Notes: a model not told the origin generated them from the sequence alone. Shown: positions 9,240 to 20,830, counted from the first letter of the stretch. The stretch is DNA of 64,000 bases from Wyeomyia smithii (GCF_029784165.1 NC_073694.1:162452342-162516341), one strand, 5' to 3'. Made by a program: numbers and translations.

Positions 9240-10430
9240 TTTCACCCCATCAGTTTCATTACTAAACCGTACCGGCTACATACGGACGCTATCTTGAAAG
9301 AATTCTGGACGGACTGACCAAAAAAATGGATATATTCGGCACCTGGCCCCTTTTGGTGCCTCGAAATTTTGTTACAGAAGCGGCTAATTGAATTTTCTGT
9401 TTTATTACAAAATGCTGCTGCTAGCGGAAAAAACCTTGCAAATATGCATCTTTTTGTTGGTGTTAATTTTACGACAGCGGCCGGCGCCCCATCATTCTGA
9501 TTCCAAAACCGCACCAGTGACATGCGGACGCTAGGTGATAGCAGCTGAAAGGAGGAAATACAAAATAGTACCGGTCATCTCGTGCCGGTTTCACCCGTAA
9601 TGCTGGTGGCTTTAGTAGTAAATGGCTACTGCAAAACACTTAAATGGCTGGAATTCTGGACGGACTAACCAGGAAACTATAATCGGCAACTGGCACCTTT
9701 TGGTGCCTCTAAATTTTGTTACAGAAGCGGCTAATTGAATTTTCTGTTTTACCAAATGCTGCTGCTAGCGGAAAAAAACCTTGCAAAAATGCATGTTTGT
9801 GTTGGTGTTAATATTACGACAGCGGCCGGCGCAGCTTTCAAGAAACATTTGTCTCTGCCATTTCATCATCTATGTAGCCCATCCCTCTTTCTATTTATCT
9901 GACGAAGCCTTGGTATAAAACGTATCGTTCGAACATTTCACTCCATCAGTTTCATTATTAAACCGTACCGGATACATACGGACGCTCGGAGGAAAAACAA
10001 AATAGTACCGGTCATCTCGTGCCGGTTTGATCCGTGATGCTGGTGGCTACTGCAAAGTACTAAAATGGCTGGAATTCTGGACGGAAACCAGTAAACAAGA
10101 AATCGGCAACTGGCACCTTTTGGTGCCTCGCAGTTTTATAATAGAAGCGGTTAGTTGAATTTTATGTTTTACAATTGCTGTTGCTAGCGGAAAAAAAACC
10201 TTGCAAAAATGCATGTTCATGTTGATGTTAATTTCACGACAGCGCTAGGTGTTAGCAGCTGAAAGGAGGAAAGACAAAATAGTACCGGTCATCTCGTGCC
10301 GGTTTCACCCGTTATGCTGGTGGCTGTTAGTAATAAATGGCTACTGCAAAATACTAAAATGGCTGGAATTCTGGACGAAAATAATCGGAAACTGGTACCT
10401 TTTGGAGCCTCGAAATTTTGTTACAGAAGT
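9240..10430. repeat. R695 array downstream of J1: one full unit and diverged partial units
   Basis: A full unit starts at 9240 with the J1 target duplicate. A second starts near 9937 (TTTCACTCCATCAG) with internal deletions. A further fragment from about 10240 repeats GATGCTGGTGGCT-type and ACCGGTCATCTCGTGCCGG blocks. Divergence rises toward the right end, as at the edge of a tandem array. The array then passes directly into an insert-A-type 3' terminus. Confidence 0.85.
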
Positions 10431-10550
10431 TTTGTAAAAGAAGCGTTGCAATTCCCTATACTATTTGCTTCAATGGAATATTTTTTTTTTAAGAATACGG
10501 TAGTCAACGTCATGCGGTCGTGTCTTGAATACCACCCTCCTACTTTTTTT
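10431..10550 (+). mobile_element. Insert-A-type 3' terminus closing the R695 array
   Basis: Matches the last ~120 bp of insert A: GTTGCAATTCCCT, then AAGAATACGG, TAGTCAACGTC (10501-10511), the TGCGGTCGTG module and ACCACCCTCCTAC, ending in a T-run at 10550. In insert A, R695 blocks also lie upstream of this end. The left ~10.5 kb may therefore be one large element of the same class whose interior is the R695 array. Its 5' end is not in the window. Confidence 0.7.
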
Positions 10551-11094
10551 GCATTGAAGTGAGCAATATCAGCACGCATCGTTCCACCAGATTTCAACCT
10601 AACCATCGAGCTCTTAAAAAACCATTTCAGAAGCTCACCGCAAAAACCACATTTTCACCGAATCGTAACATATCGTATTCCGGAAGTGCAATTTTACAAT
10701 GTCATTCCATCTGCAATGCTATACACATTTGAAAAGCACTTCATCAAACGTCATGCTGTGTGGTTTAGCGAGACCCATTCAGCACAACTTTGGGCCATGT
10801 TGAACAAAATAAAAATACCCAGCCGCAAAACAACTTTATCCATATTTACATACTACAAAACATTATGCCCAAACCAAAATATATAGTTACGCATAAAAAA
10901 TAAAGCCACTCCAATAATCGACCCCGCATGAACTGTATAACTGGCTGAACCGGACTTACCGCAATTAGCAATGATTTGCAGCAGGATGGCAATGCTGACG
11001 AAATGTCGAAAAATACCGCTTCCGCTGCACCACCAGCAACTGTTGCCGTTTCGCCGCTGAAACATGGCGCCAAGCATCGCCGAGTGCCACTTCA

Positions 11095-11133
<39 letters not shown>

Positions 11134-12087
11134 CTGTGCTCGATTCGTCCGATCTGGAAATTTTCTCACGTTTCACACACTTTTGATTGCCTGTTCACAC
11201 TCACTTTACACTTTTTCCCATTATGAATTAGCCGAAACCATTCAGATTGAGTCGTTTTCACATTAATTTTTAATTACCCCTTCTGGAGTACACTTTGCGG
11301 ACAGGGCAGAAGAACCCCGGCTGTTCACCACGGTAGAGAACGGAAACTACTCTTTAATGGATTCTTGATTTCAGAAAAGATCCCCGCCTGCTGAGCGTTC
11401 CATCGACGTTAAGTAAACAAATCTTCGGCATGCAAAGACGGTTGATCCTTCTACCGTTTTTGTGTGTACACAATACAAAAGAGTATGTTTATGTTTGCTT
11501 GCTCCTCAAACCGCACTCCCGCATCCGGAGCTCGGCTGGCTTGCATACGACCGGGACGATTTTTTCGGTTTGTTTTTATACCCCCGTCGTCACTATTAGA
11601 CCTATCGTACCGCTTGCTGACTGACAGTTGCACACATACGGCACACTTTTCGTGGCCCTCTCGTACATCAACAACAACAACCGGAGAATGAGACGGAGGC
11701 TCAACTTTATGACATCGTTCACACTGCACGCCCTATCCAAGAGTCATATGCATTTTTTTTTAAATTATGCTCCTCTGAATGGCACTTCGTTTTTACATTT
11801 ATTTTATTTCAGTTTCTTCTCTCGGCAAATCCGAACCCGTTCTTAATATTATGGCCCAGTTGAGCTTAAGCGACACGCTTCACGGCCCGTTTAGCTGACA
11901 GCGAGTTGACGCGACGTGACGTAATGCTGCTGGGGCTATCCACCCGGAGTGGCCCGAAACCGATCCGAGCGTCAGGAAGCTGAATAAACACTTAAATCGC
12001 TGCAAGGAAAATAAGGAGATGAAAAAAATAGTCGTTAGTTCGAGACGAAAGTAAAGTTTTTGGGGAATTTGAATTCGAAATACTTTT
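10551..12087. other. No gene recognised; unique-looking DNA with one hexamer repeat
   Basis: Several short open frames occur but none shows a domain or codon pattern I recognise. A (GTTGCC)n run lies at about 11097-11135. The arginine/cysteine-rich frame across it (10976-11266) is a product of that repeat. A gene's 5' flank cannot be excluded. Confidence 0.5.
11097..11135. repeat. (GTTGCC)n microsatellite
   Basis: About six consecutive copies of the hexamer GTTGCC, degrading to GTTGCCGCT at the right edge. Confidence 0.95.
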
Positions 12088-12427
12088 TTGAAGTAGAATA
12101 CTTCTCTCAGGAAGTTCGGCTACATAGGGATGTGAAATGAAAATCTAAAACCGAAAAAAGTGAAAAATATGTCCAATTTAAATGCTAATAAATCGGTTAG
12201 TATTCGATGGATTTCCTTCGTTCTTGCGGCAATAGATTGGAAAATCTTCTAAGATTCTTCTTAAAATAAGATAATTGTAATTTTATTATTCACACTATTG
12301 TACTTTTGAAAATAGTCAAGCCTTGTCAAAACGAAAAATTCGACCTCTGATTGGTCGTTATATGCTTGCTTCCCAAGTACGGTCGACAGGATCATATACC
12401 TTGCAATTGAAAACATGCTATTTGGCC

Positions 12428-12462
12428 TATATAAGAGCCTGTTTCAGCCGGAGCCGCTCATA
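12428..12462 (+). promoter_or_regulatory. TATA plus initiator core promoter in E1
   Basis: TATATAAG at 12428-12435, with a TCAT initiator-like site whose A is 32 nt downstream, the normal Pol II spacing. A CTGATTGGTC (inverted CCAAT) lies about 80 nt upstream. The same block recurs in most E copies: 30844, 31607, 34416, 44373, 45136, 46812, 50719, 53653, 54416, and on the minus strand at 59712-59719, 61388-61395 and 62151-62158. Activity is inferred. Confidence 0.6.
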
Positions 12463-12646
12463 ATAGTTCTAGACAGCGACAGCAGCAGTCGTCCTTCCTT
12501 AGCAGCAGCACTAGCCCTGTGGTTGGTCACCACGTCTCAGGAGCAGCGCGGTTTTTCAAAACGTGTGTCGCCAGACAGCCATTATTCCCCCCGTGTTGGG
12601 GCAGCATGAAGATTGCCATCAGGAAATCCAATTTTAGAAATCAAAA

Positions 12647-12662
12647 TGCCTTTTTCAAGGCA
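12647..12662 (+). other. Histone-mRNA-like 3' stem-loop in E1
   Basis: TGCCTT-TTTC-AAGGCA forms a 6-bp stem with a 4-nt loop, preceded by CAAAA and followed at once by AATAAA and then AAGTCATTGAAAG. This matches the geometry of metazoan replication-dependent histone mRNA ends, although the stem sequence is not the usual GGCYCTT. Copies lie at 31063 and 44592 (loop TTTC) and 34916 and ~47029 (loop TTTG). A weaker relative lies near 13590. Confidence 0.45.
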
Positions 12663-14069
12663 AATAAACAAGTCATTGAAAGTTAATAATTTTTGTCAAC
12701 GCAAGCAAGCATTCTGTGTTGCATCCTAGCAATTTTAATTTGTCGCACCCGTCGAATTAACTGAATGTAAAATAGCTTCCACGGTGCATGTTGTTCGTGT
12801 ATCTTAATTCCCCCAATGTTAGGGCAGCTCAAAGGTTGTAACTAGCAACCGATTTCGAACCGCAAAATGCTTTTTTTTTTCAAGACAAATAAAAAAATAA
12901 TTGAAGGTTAATAATTTTCTGACATCAACACAAGCAGACATTCTGTGCGGGATGTAATCAAAATCTGTTGTAGTTGTCTAATTTTTACTTTATTTAGTAA
13001 ACCCCCCACTGTAGGGGCAGCGCAAAGGCTGCGATCAGCATAACCGACATTGAATAATAAACTGCCCTGTTAGAACGCATTCACAAAAGCAGTTAGTTCG
13101 ACTATGCAGAGCTCATATGAAGTCGATTCAATCAATCAGCATAAACAGAATTTCGTCGTCTCCCAGCTGCCAAGTTGCAACATGATGCAACACGCAACAG
13201 CGAGCAAACGAAATCGCTTGATGTTACAAACCGCAATAAGATACGGGTTAAAACCGTTGCGTGTGTGAGAGCACCATCGGTGTTTATTTGCTGGATACAA
13301 AAATCAAATGCGAATTGTGGAATAATTTATCTGAAGAACATTAGGGAATGGAACAACTGAACTGATAGGGCGTGGCTTATTACTTAGCACCCTTCGGCTA
13401 TAAAAGTCATCACGTCTCAGGCCTCTGCCTGAGAACGAATGCCAACGCGAGCGATCGGGCTAGATTTTTGCCGTACATCAGCCGGCACTTCCTCTAATGA
13501 AAAAGTTGGATCATTTTGTTCAGAAGAATATTACTGTCAGTAATATTACAGAGCTGCGATTGTATTATATCCGATATGGAATTGAACAATTGTTCTTTTG
13601 AGGACAAATAAAACACTTAGTTTGAAGAGTTAATAGTTTTGGGTACCAGTAGCAGTATGGTAACAGCCTCAGCGGTAGGTGCAGCCGGTACTTCCATGAG
13701 GCGGATGTTATAAGGAAGTAAATGGAAGCGGCATGGCGAAACAGTTCGGGTGTGCTTAGACGCGCGTCATTTTTCGTTGTTGATATTATTCCCCACATGA
13801 AACGAAGCGCTTTCGTACGATAGCGACGGCATTAGCGGTAGATGCATTTGCCAACACTTACTCCAGTAAAGCCGTGTCTAATTTTCAATGTGTAAACACC
13901 TTTCTATTGTGTTGGCCGTGCACATTAGGCCTCTGCCAGGCTAAACGCGAAAAGCGGCGTGAACCGTTTCGCACGGCCGTAGGTTAATGTGCAGCCGTAA
14001 GTAGAGCTGTGTAAAAGTATTCTACTTCAACCTCGCGGTCGTGGCTTTGCACACAACTCCCTGTGATTT

Positions 14070-14712
14070 TTAAAGCTAAGGGATAACCGCCATTAGATTT
14101 GCAACTGACGAAAATTTTAATGAATATTTCGAAAAATAATTATACTTTAACTGCTCACGCATGGTTGAATTAACAATTCACCATTCAACCAAGACGCGCC
14201 ATAATTCCTGCTTCAGTGAATACCGGAGAGAAAACTTCGATTAGATAAGTATATAGCGACCGGCGTTTGGAATGATGATTGATTAGTCTTTTGAATGAAG
14301 CAGCATCTGGACATATTGGATTTTCGGTCAAAGCAAGTAAACATATTATTTTTAGCAAGAACAAATTGATTTTTGTGGCCCAATGTCGCGACCTTATCGA
14401 ACCGACCTTATTGTGCATAGAGTAGTGCTTAAACCTTACTAGTTTCACAACAAAACATTAAAAATAAAGTATAAAGAAGAGGTTCAAGGATTGATGTTGG
14501 AACGTTCAGACAAATGATTAGTTTGCTCTCCCAATATTTCTAATGCCTCTCTTTTAGAAATGTGAGCATAAGCAAAAAACCTAAATTAATCCACCTAGCG
14601 GTCAGACCCAGCCTTTCTCATTCAAACTTTTATTTGTAAAAATAGATTTACATGAACGCTTCAATCCAATAAATGTATATTCACTCTTAAGGTTCTAAAA
14701 TATTGATGTTGT
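14070..14712. other. No feature recognised
   Basis: AT-rich DNA. The one long frame (14185-14448, minus) shows no motif I know. Confidence 0.5.
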
Positions 14713-15115
14713 AATCTATACATATAAAAATGCAATCCGGTCTGTCTGTCTGTCTGATCCATATAGGCTCGAAAATTACCGAACTGATCGGCGTAAAAAT
14801 TTGTATGTAGGGGTTTTTGGTGCCGATAAAGGTTCCCATGATAGTTTGAGACCCCTTCCTTTTCTGGAAGGGAGGGGTCCCATACAAATGAAACATAAAT
14901 TTCTGCACAACTCAAGAACAAACCAAGCAAATGAAACCGAATTTGGCATGTAGATGTGTTAAGGTGTAAAAAATATGTCCATAATGTTTTGACACCCCTC
15001 CTTCTTTTGGAAGGGAGGGATGCCATACAAATGAAACACAAATTTCTGCACATCTCGAGAGCTAACCAACTAAATGGAACCAAATTTAGCAGGTGAATGT
15101 TTTAGTGGTGAAAAA
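14713..15115 (+). repeat. ~142-bp hairpin minisatellite with TCTATA / TGTC-repeat head
   Basis: Begins TCTATACATATAAAAATG, then a TCTG run, then units containing GACACCCCTCC...GGAAGGGAGGG...CATACAAATGAAAC. Two unit cores are about 142 bp apart (14846 and 14988). Each core can fold a CCCTCCCTT/AAGGGAGGG hairpin. The same head and units recur at 25316-26160. The TCTATA head resembles Helitron-type termini in arthropods (recollection). Confidence 0.75.
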
Positions 15116-16140
15116 TATGTTCCATAATCGACCTTAGGCAACATTTTGGATTGTAAGATAGAAACTTCCGGTTTCTGGAAATCAGCCTAAAATGGACGAT
15201 TCCCATTAATATGAGTATCTCCGGACCCACAAAGATGCACAGAAGCTAAAAATTGATCACAAACACAATCTTGAATTTTAAGATGGTGACTTCCGGTGTC
15301 TGGCAAACAGCCGGAAATGACTAAATACCATTCAATATGAATGTTTTTGGAACCAGAATTACGCCCAGATGTCAGAAATTGATTTCACAGGCAATTTTAA
15401 AGTTCAAAATGACGACTTTTGGTTTCTGGAAAACAGCCCAGAGTGACCAAATACCACCCAATATGAGTAAGAACACCACTATGAATTGTAGGATGGCAAC
15501 TTCTGGTTTCTGGAAAACAGCCAAAATTGCCGATTTCCGTCTGACATGAGTGTCTCCGGATCTAGAATGATACACAGCAGCTGAAATCGACCGAACATCC
15601 CATTTTGGATTCTAGGTTGGCGACTTCCGGTTCCTGGGAAACAGCCAAAAATGATCGAATAACACCCAATATGGGTGTTTCTTCAACCAGAATGACGCTC
15701 AGAGGCTAGAAATTATCTCAAATACCATTTTGAAATCGAAGATGGCGACTTCCGGTTTGTGAAAAACTGCCTAAAATAACCAAATACCATCCAATATGAG
15801 TATATCTGGAACTAGAATGATGCAATGAGCTAACAATTGACCTCAGGCACCATTTTGAATTGCTAAATGGCAACTTTTAGGAAACAGTCGAAAATGACCG
15901 AATAATACTCAATATGAATATTTCTGTAATCGAGATGATGCATAGAAACCAAACATTGACCCTGGACACCATTTTGAATTTAAAGATGACCACTTTTAGT
16001 TTCTGGAAAAAAACCAAAATAACTAAATACCTCCCAATATGGGTATTTCCGGTGTCAGATTGATGCCAGAAAATCTGCTAAAAATAACCGAATACTACCC
16101 AATATGAATATATTCAGACTTAAGGCGATGTACAGAAGCC
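15116..16140 (+). repeat. ~120-bp minisatellite array, about eight diverged units
   Basis: The core GATGGCGACTTCCGG, then TTTCTGGAAAACAGCC and ATACCACCCAATATGAG, recurs at about 15158, 15281, 15406, 15490, 15613, 15740, 15863 and 15984. Most spacings are 120-127 bp, one is 84. Units are much diverged, so the array is old. The same family forms the array at 26161-28770. Confidence 0.85.
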
Positions 16141-17481
16141 AAAAGTCGAGGATATTGTTATTTCGATAAACCCAATCATTTCAAACGATTTGTTATTTGA
16201 CTTTGATCTTATCCTATGGCCGATTCGTCGTGCATTTGCAGACTTTTAACACATCGCAAGGAAACAATTAAATTGGAACGTTCAAATAATACGATACCAC
16301 ATATAAATTATGTTGAAGCCACATATATCGATCAAAGCAGGTATAGCTTTAAATAGTCTTTGAATTTCTTCGCTTTTCATAACTTTTGAGCCACATATCA
16401 AATTGTTATGAAGTTTGTTATTTGTAAGTTCGAGAGATGACTCGTTCGTATGACACTGGTTGTGTTCATATGAGTCATGTAATATTTGAGATAATAGACT
16501 TCCGTTGTTTTATTAACAATTTAATACATAACGGTTCCCTTAAGTTCGATTATAATTAAATGAAATGGGAACGTATAGGGCAGCCAAACTTTTAAACCAC
16601 GTGTTCAATCATAATTCATCATTTACCCCTTAACTAGCTCGTTCATTTTATATCGGTATTGTTCAAATCGGTTGTGTAGTTTCTGAGATAATGAAGTTTC
16701 GTGTTTTTCACATTTCGATACATTACAGACGAAGTTACAGTACGCTTACAGTAAAATTCAATAGGGTGTTATGAGGCAGCTATACATTTCATTTGACACT
16801 AATTTTGTGGAAATCGGGTCAGCCATCTTTGAGAAAAGTGGGTCCAAGTAGTCTTCGGAATATGTTCCTTTTCATAGCCTGTTTTCACATTTTTAAACAT
16901 AACAGGCAAAGTAATAGTCCGATTGCAAAACGAATCAATAGAGTCTTATGGGGCAACTAGACCTTCCATTTGACCTTGATTTTATGAAAATCGGTTCAGC
17001 CATCTTTGAGAAACATGAGTGAGATTAAGCAGTCTTCAGAACACGTTTCTTTTCATAACTTTTGAACCACAAGTTCAATTTCATAAAATTCAAAAGTTAA
17101 GGATTTTTGAGGTAGCCCGTTCATTTGGAACCAATTTCGTTCAAATCGGTTGTGTAGTTTTCGAGATAATGATGTTTCGTGATTTTCACTTTTTGATACA
17201 TAACCTCTAAACTAAAAATCCGATTACAATAAAATTCAATAGCGTCTTATGGGACAACAAGACCCTTCATTTGCAATTAATTTCATGAAAATCGGTCCAG
17301 CCATCTCTGAGATAAGTGAGTGAGAATAAAAATCTGCACATACACACACACACACACACATACAGAAAATGCTCAGCTCGTCGAGCTGAGTCGAGTGATA
17401 TATGCCCGTCGGCCCTTTGGAGCACTTTTATACTTTCGGTTTTGCTAGTGATTGCTATACCTTTCTAGGAGAAAGGCAAAA
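16141..17481 (+). repeat. Culicid-type interspersed repeat with internal near-repeats and a CA-run/palindrome tail
   Basis: Contains two or three imperfect copies of ATCGGTTGTGTAGTTT...GAGATAATGA and AATCGG...CAGCCATCT...GAGAA blocks. It ends with ATCTGCACATACACACACAC, a perfect 19-bp palindrome CTCAGCTCGTCGAGCTGAG at 17372-17390, and GAGAAAGGCAAAA. I associate this tail, from memory and without a search, with a very abundant repeat of Aedes and Culex genomes. No coding capacity seen. Confidence 0.65.
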
Positions 17482-18119
17482 ATAGGATGTAGGTCAAACA
17501 GCGAATCGTTGAATTCATTGAGAAAGGATACTTTCACAAAATTTAAAAAAAAAATCAAATATCCTGCATTTTTTTCGAAATTGGTTCGTAGCGTACGAAT
17601 CACATATTTCAGAGATAATACTCACTGTATTTTATTATAGATATGTAAGAGCTTTATTCAAAAATAATGAGTGGAGTTGAATTTTTGTCGATCCAGTTAT
17701 TCAAAACCTGTCGAGCATCTTCAGCGTTCACTACTTCCAAGTTGGAATTTCCAACAGATCTTTTTGTGGTACACAATTCATCTTTTAAAAGTTTCTGTAT
17801 TTTTAAAAAATAAGTGAATTGAAATCCCCGAAACTAAAAAACGTAGTTTAAAACCACAACTCTCCACAAAACTTCGTAATAATGTAAAATAATAAATAAA
17901 TTTTGTGTTCACAAACGAGTGATCAGCTAGTGTCAAAATGTGTCGCGTTCATGAAGTGTTGCCAGATATTTTTCCTTGTGTGTTTCAAAAAGGCCAATGT
18001 AAACTTTTGCCCCGCACTACTCTGCTCGCTGCAAAGTGATAATATAAATAATAGAAAAAAATAAGACAACTTTTTGTTATTTTGTCACTATGCCCGAAAT
18101 CGCTCACACTTATTCTTAT
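17482..18119. other. No feature recognised
   Basis: AT-rich DNA. TTATTATAGATATG near 17633 is a rough inverse of the TCTATACATAT head at 14713 and could mark the other end of a composite element. Confidence 0.45.
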
Positions 18120-20830
18120 GAAAGCACATAATATCCAAACAAACAAAAACAGAATCAGAAAAAGAGCCACAAACAGAAACAAACAGAACAAGAGCTAAAC
18201 CATAACAGAAACAGTGGCAAAACAACAGTGGTAAAACAACAGTGGTAGAAAACAGCAGAGAGACAACAGAAAAAAACAAAAACAGAACAGAACCAGATCA
18301 AAGAGATCAAAAACAGATCCGAGATCGAAAGGAACAAAACAGAAATAGAACAGAAACAGACCAAAACAGAACAGAAACACAAACCGAAAAAGAAACAGAA
18401 ACGGATCTGGTACAAAACAAAACAGAAACAGAACAGAATCAGAATCAGAACAGAAACAAAAAAAAAAAAACAGAAACAAAAACATAACAGACAAACAGAA
18501 TTAGAACAGAAACAGACCAAACCAGAACAGAAAAATAAACGGAAAAAGGAACTGAAACAGTATAAAAACAAAAACAAACAAAAAAACAAAACAGAAACAA
18601 AACGAAAACTTACACTGAAACAGAAACAGAAACAGAAACAGAAACAGAAACAGAAACAGAAACAGAAACAGAAACAGAAACAGAAACAGAAACAGAAACA
18701 GAAACAGAAACAGAAACAGAAACAGAAACAGAAACAGAAACAGAAACAGAAACAGAAACAGAAACAGAAACAGAAACAGAAACAGAAACAGAAACAGAAA
18801 AAGAAACAGAAACAGAAACAGAAACAGAAACAGAAACAGAAACAGAAACAGAAACAGAAACAGAAACAGAAACAGAAACAGAAACAGAAACAGAAACAGA
18901 AACAGAAACAGAAACAGAAACAGAAACAGAAACAGAAACAGAAACAGAAACAGAAACAGAAACAGAAACAGAAACAGAGACAGAAACAGAAACAGAAACA
19001 GAAACAGAAACAGAAACAGAAACAGAAACAGAAACAGAAACAGAAACAGAAACAGAAACAGAAAAAGAAACAGAAACAGAAACAGAAACAGAAACAGAAA
19101 CAGAAACAGAAACAGAAACAGAAACAGAAACAGAAACAGAAACAGAAACAGAAACAGAAACAGAAACAGAAACAGAAACAGAAACAGAAACAGAAACAGA
19201 AACAGAAACAGAAACAGAAACAGAAACAGAAACAGAAACAGAAACAGAAACAGAAACAGAAACAGAAACAGAAACAGAAACAGAAACAGAAACATAAACA
19301 GAAACAGAAACAGAAACAGAAACAGAAACATAAACAGAAACAGAAACAGAACAGAAACAGAACAGAAACAGAACAGAAACAGAACAGAACAAAACAGAAC
19401 AGAAACAGTACAGAAACAGAACAGAAACAGAACAGAAACAGAACAGAAACAGAACAGAAACAGAACAGAAACAGAACAGAAACAGAACAGAAACAGAACA
19501 GAAACAGAACAGAAACAGAACAGAAACAGAACAGAAACAGAACAAAAACAGAACAGAAACAGAACAGAAACAGAACAGAAACAGAACAGAAACAGAACAG
19601 AAACAGAACAGAAACAGAACAGAAACAGAACAGAAACAGAACAGAAACAGAACAGAAACAGAACAGAAACAGAACAAAAACAGAACAGAAACAGAACAGA
19701 AACAGAACAGAAACAGAACAGAAACAGAACAGAAACAGAACAGAAATAGAACAGAAACAGAACAGAAACAGAACAGAAACAGAACAGAAACAGAACAGAA
19801 ACAGAACAGAAAAAAAACAAAACAGAAACAGTACAGAAACAGAACAGAAACAGAACAGAAACAGAAGAGAAACAGAACAGAAACAGAACAGCAACAGAAC
19901 AGAAACAGAACAGAAACAGAACAGAAACAGAACAGAAACAGAACAGAAACAGAACAGAAACAGAACAGAAACAGAACAAAAACAGAACAGAAACAGAACA
20001 GAAACAGAACAGAAACAGAACAGAAACAGAACAGAAACAGAACAGAAACAGAACAGAAACAGAACAGAAACAGAACAGAAACAAAACAGAAACAGAACAC
20101 AAATAGAACAGAAACAGAACGGAAACAGAACAGAAACAGAACAGAAACAGAATATAAACAGAACAGAAAGAAAACAAAGCAGAACAGAAACGAAGCAGAT
20201 ACAAAACAGAAACAGAACAGAAAAAAAAACAAAAACAGAACAAATTAAAAGAACAGAAACAGAACAAAATCAAAGTAGATATATAACAAAAATAGAAATA
20301 GAACAGAAATAGAACAAAAAAAAAACAAAATGAAAATGGAAATATATCATAGTAATGGAACAGAAACAGAACAGGAAAAGAACAATAACAGAACAGAAAC
20401 TCAACAGTGACAAAACAGTGACAAAACAGAAAAGATCAGAAACATAAACATAAGTATAACAGGAACAGAACAGAAATAGAATCAGAAACAGAACGGAAAC
20501 AGAACAGAAACAGAACAGAAACAGAACAGAAACAGAACAGAAACAGAACAGAAACAGAACAGAAACAGAACAGAAACAGAGCAGAAACAGAACAGAAACA
20601 GAACATAAACAGAAACAGAAACAGAAACTGAACAGAAACAGAACAGAAACAGAACAGAAACAGAAAAAAACAGAACAGAAACAGTACAGAAACAAAACAA
20701 TAGCTGAACAGACACAAAACAAAAGCAGAACAAAATGAATGCAGATATATTACAGAAATAGATCAAAAAAGAACAAAACAGAAACAGAACTGAAAAATGC
20801 CAGAAACAAAGCTCATATATAACAGAAACT
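18120..20830. repeat. (CAGAAA)n satellite passing into an 11-bp CAGAAACAGAA satellite
   Basis: From about 18616 to 19345 the DNA is nearly pure CAGAAA hexamer with a handful of substitutions. From about 19345 to 20150 the period becomes 11 bp (one full hexamer plus one shortened by an A), and again at about 20459-20690. Both edges (18120-18615, 20150-20830) are degenerate versions of the same words. The minus strand is open for 540-590 codons in three frames (Cys-Phe, Leu-Phe and Val-Ser repeats), as expected of a stop-free repeat; these are not genes. Confidence 0.96.

Larger units (their letters stand above)
12088..14069 (+). mobile_element. E1: E-family Helentron/HINE-like element, long form
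   Basis: Starts TTGAAGTAGAATACTT and ends CTGTGATTT in T-rich flanks. The complement AAGTATTCTACTTCAA lies about 50 bp before the end, followed by TTGCGG/CTCGCGG-type sequence with GGTCGTG, a loop and CACAACTCCC. GGTCGTG can pair with CACAACT/CACAACC to form a small hairpin near the terminus. Inside are an inverted CCAAT motif, CTTCCCAAGTACGGTCGAC, a TATA/initiator promoter, CCCCC...GGGG hairpin motifs and hairpin-AATAAA modules. No transposition protein is encoded. It retains 358 bp (13453-13810) missing from E4/E7. Confidence 0.7.

Noticed and set aside
10976..11266. Arg/Cys-rich 96-codon frame
   Set aside because: Produced by the (GTTGCC)n microsatellite.
12415..12609. 64-codon frame (MLFGLYKSLFQPEPL...) repeated in most E copies
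   Set aside because: Its ATG lies upstream of the TATA box and most of the frame crosses the core promoter, so the predicted transcript would not contain the start. It repeats only because the DNA is duplicated.
12088..14069. E as an ordinary TIR (cut-and-paste) transposon
   Set aside because: The inverted repeat is subterminal at the 3' side with a conserved ~50-bp tail beyond it, and I could not find a target duplication at any copy.
18616..19345. Telomeric repeat
   Set aside because: CAGAAA is not the insect TTAGG repeat and the array is internal, with degenerate edges.
18155..20273. Three overlapping minus-strand open frames of 540-590 codons (Cys-Phe, Leu-Phe and Val-Ser repeats)
   Set aside because: They are translations of a stop-free CAGAAA-type satellite in all three frames; there is no codon bias or non-repeat domain.
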